This document shows, piece after piece, positions 63,281 to 64,000 of a stretch of DNA of 64,000 nt. The notes below the pieces were generated by a model, which saw only the letters and a program-made list of their open reading frames with translations, searched no databases and was not told the origin of the DNA. This stretch comes from Fluviicola chungangensis (GTDB lineage Bacteria > Bacteroidota > Bacteroidia > Flavobacteriales_D > Crocinitomicaceae): positions 664,808 through 728,807 of the forward strand of contig NZ_VLPL01000001.1 of assembly GCF_007558725.1 (NCBI RefSeq). Direction: 5' to 3'. Made by a program: the position numbers and the translations under genes. The stretch's first letter is position 1. Every line of letters begins with the position of its first letter.

Positions 63281-64000
63281 CTACCTGGGAATTGTCGGTG
63301 TCGAATCCAGGGCATTCAGCATTTCCCTCTGTTTCAATTGCACCTTATTGTATTTGGCTGCATTACACACTCCGATAATTGCGGGAGAAGGAAATACCAG
63401 CCACCCCGCATAATCGTACCATTTGGCCTTTACCTTCAGCGATTCAATTCGTTGCCTGTCAAGTGAATCACGGAAGTTCAGGTATTGGAATGTATTTTTA
63501 CCGCTGATCTTTTTCACACCGATCGAATCCGGAAATGGATTGTATAAAAAATCCCATCCTTTTTTGTCATAGTATGCGGAATCGTTTTGAAATGCCGGAT
63601 TGATCCGATTAAAATATAGAAAACCTTCGCGGTTACAATCTACTTCCACCGGATGCGCATCGTGGTCTCCTTTGCTCATAATGGCAGGAAGCCCAACGCG
63701 GATCAGATAAGCAAATCCCATGCGCTTGCTTTGAAGGTAATGTCCGTATTCGTGCTGAAAAATGCGATTATCGGGACTGGGAGTACAATTCTTTTTCGCC
63801 AGAATATAATTCCCGAAACAAATCCCCGTCCAACCCACATTCATATTTAGCAAAGTACTTCCATTCGGATAACTGACCGTATTTACTTTACAAAGAACCG
63901 TATTATAGAAATGTGCCATAAAAAATCCTATTCCTGTTTGCGGCCCCTGGTACGTCCATCTCGAAGTAACTTCCAGAAATCGCTTACCCGAACTGGAATT
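63281..64000 (-). CDS. HEYGH-motif protein, 5'-truncated by window edge
   Basis: The minus-strand frame is open from the stop at 63281 to position 64000. The region 63920-64000 codes for SSSGKRFLEVTSRWTYQGPQ-like sequence with no stop, so the ATG at 63919 is probably internal and the gene begins outside the window. The visible part (about 239 residues) carries FQHEYGHYLQSKRMGFAYL, a HExxH-like metal motif (His-Glu-x-x-His) in an amphipathic helix, then GDHDAHPVEVDCNREG. Zn-binding is likely but no peptidase family is recognised. Membrane proximity is suggested by a hydrophobic helix near the C-terminus. Confidence 0.75.
   Translation of the reverse strand, partial: NSSSGKRFLEVTSRWTYQGPQTGIGFFMAHFYNTVLCKVNTVSYPNGSTLLNMNVGWTGICFGNYILAKKNCTPSPDNRIFQHEYGHYLQSKRMGFAYLIRVGLPAIMSKGDHDAHPVEVDCNREGFLYFNRINPAFQNDSAYYDKKGWDFLYNPFPDSIGVKKISGKNTFQYLNFRDSLDRQRIESLKVKAKWYDYAGWLVFPSPAIIGVCNAAKYNKVQLKQREMLNALDSTPTIPR

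Overview
The window is a chromosomal segment of a Bacteroidota bacterium, most likely a Flavobacteriales member (a Fluviicola/Crocinitomicaceae-like lineage is my guess, not shown by the sequence). The evidence: several proteins end in type IX secretion (T9SS) sorting domains, including a gliding-motility-type C-terminus. Lipoprotein signals of the form xxSC followed by lysines recur. SusC/BtuB-style TonB receptors are present, and families largely restricted to Bacteroidota occur (DUF4293, DUF6686-like, DUF4465, DUF983). Promoters match the TAnnTTTG -7 element and Shine-Dalgarno sequences are rare. I see no rRNA, tRNA, CRISPR array, insertion sequence or prophage.

Layout. 1-2.3 kb: the 3'-truncated end of a small membrane protein gene, then an LprI-like/lipase pair. 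2.4-6.5 kb: a TPR-SpoIIE phosphatase and a TonB receptor whose promoter carries a metal-regulator-like dyad. 6.7-12.1 kb: ABC-F ATPase, DUF4293 protein and three surface or lipoproteins. 12.2-16 kb: a reg_prop/Y_Y_Y sensor kinase with its LuxR-type response regulator. 16-20.3 kb: NDH-2-like dehydrogenase, a GT-C-like membrane protein and chorismate synthase aroC. 20.6-28.2 kb: His-rich secreted protein, phosphohexomutase, LemA-DUF3137 pair, ornithine aminotransferase, fatty acid desaturase and an AAA ATPase behind tandem dyads. 28.3-33.1 kb: the parE-parC type IIA topoisomerase. 33.2-39.2 kb: CorA, a putative papain-fold secreted protein, membrane patatin, ureohydrolase and thioesterase. 39.6-42.9 kb: dnaA with a long AT-rich leader, IMPACT protein and M42-like peptidase. 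42.9-49.2 kb: lipoprotein, BaiN-like flavoprotein, gingipain-like C25 peptidase, DUF983 and DUF4139 proteins. 49.4-52 kb: TPR-ribH-glmM operon. 52.1-57.4 kb: a cobalamin riboswitch and a four-gene surface B12-capture operon. 57.5-59.8 kb: GbsR/MarR regulator, DCC-fold protein and TIGR01777 epimerase, linked by a shared operator. 60-64 kb: two secreted proteins including a T9SS type B adhesin, a YdcF-like protein and a 5'-truncated HExxH-type protein.

The most informative unit is the riboswitch operon (52.17-57.39 kb). A B12-sensing leader with a candidate terminator precedes a DUF4465 protein with a T9SS tail, a BtuB-like TonB receptor, a BtuG-like beta-propeller lipoprotein and a second T9SS-tailed surface protein. 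All four are adjacent or overlapping, so they are probably co-transcribed and translationally coupled. This looks like a version of the Bacteroides BtuB/BtuG/BtuH surface B12 machinery in which two of the surface proteins are delivered by T9SS. The second notable unit is the GbsR cluster, where the same dyad TTTCAA-N6-TTGAAA lies in the regulator's own promoter and in front of the next gene.

Many start codons are not ATG (TTG or GTG). Several promoters lie so close to the start codon that leaderless or nearly leaderless mRNAs are predicted. Short palindromic repeats, including one identical 18-bp palindrome in two distant intergenic regions, are scattered between genes.
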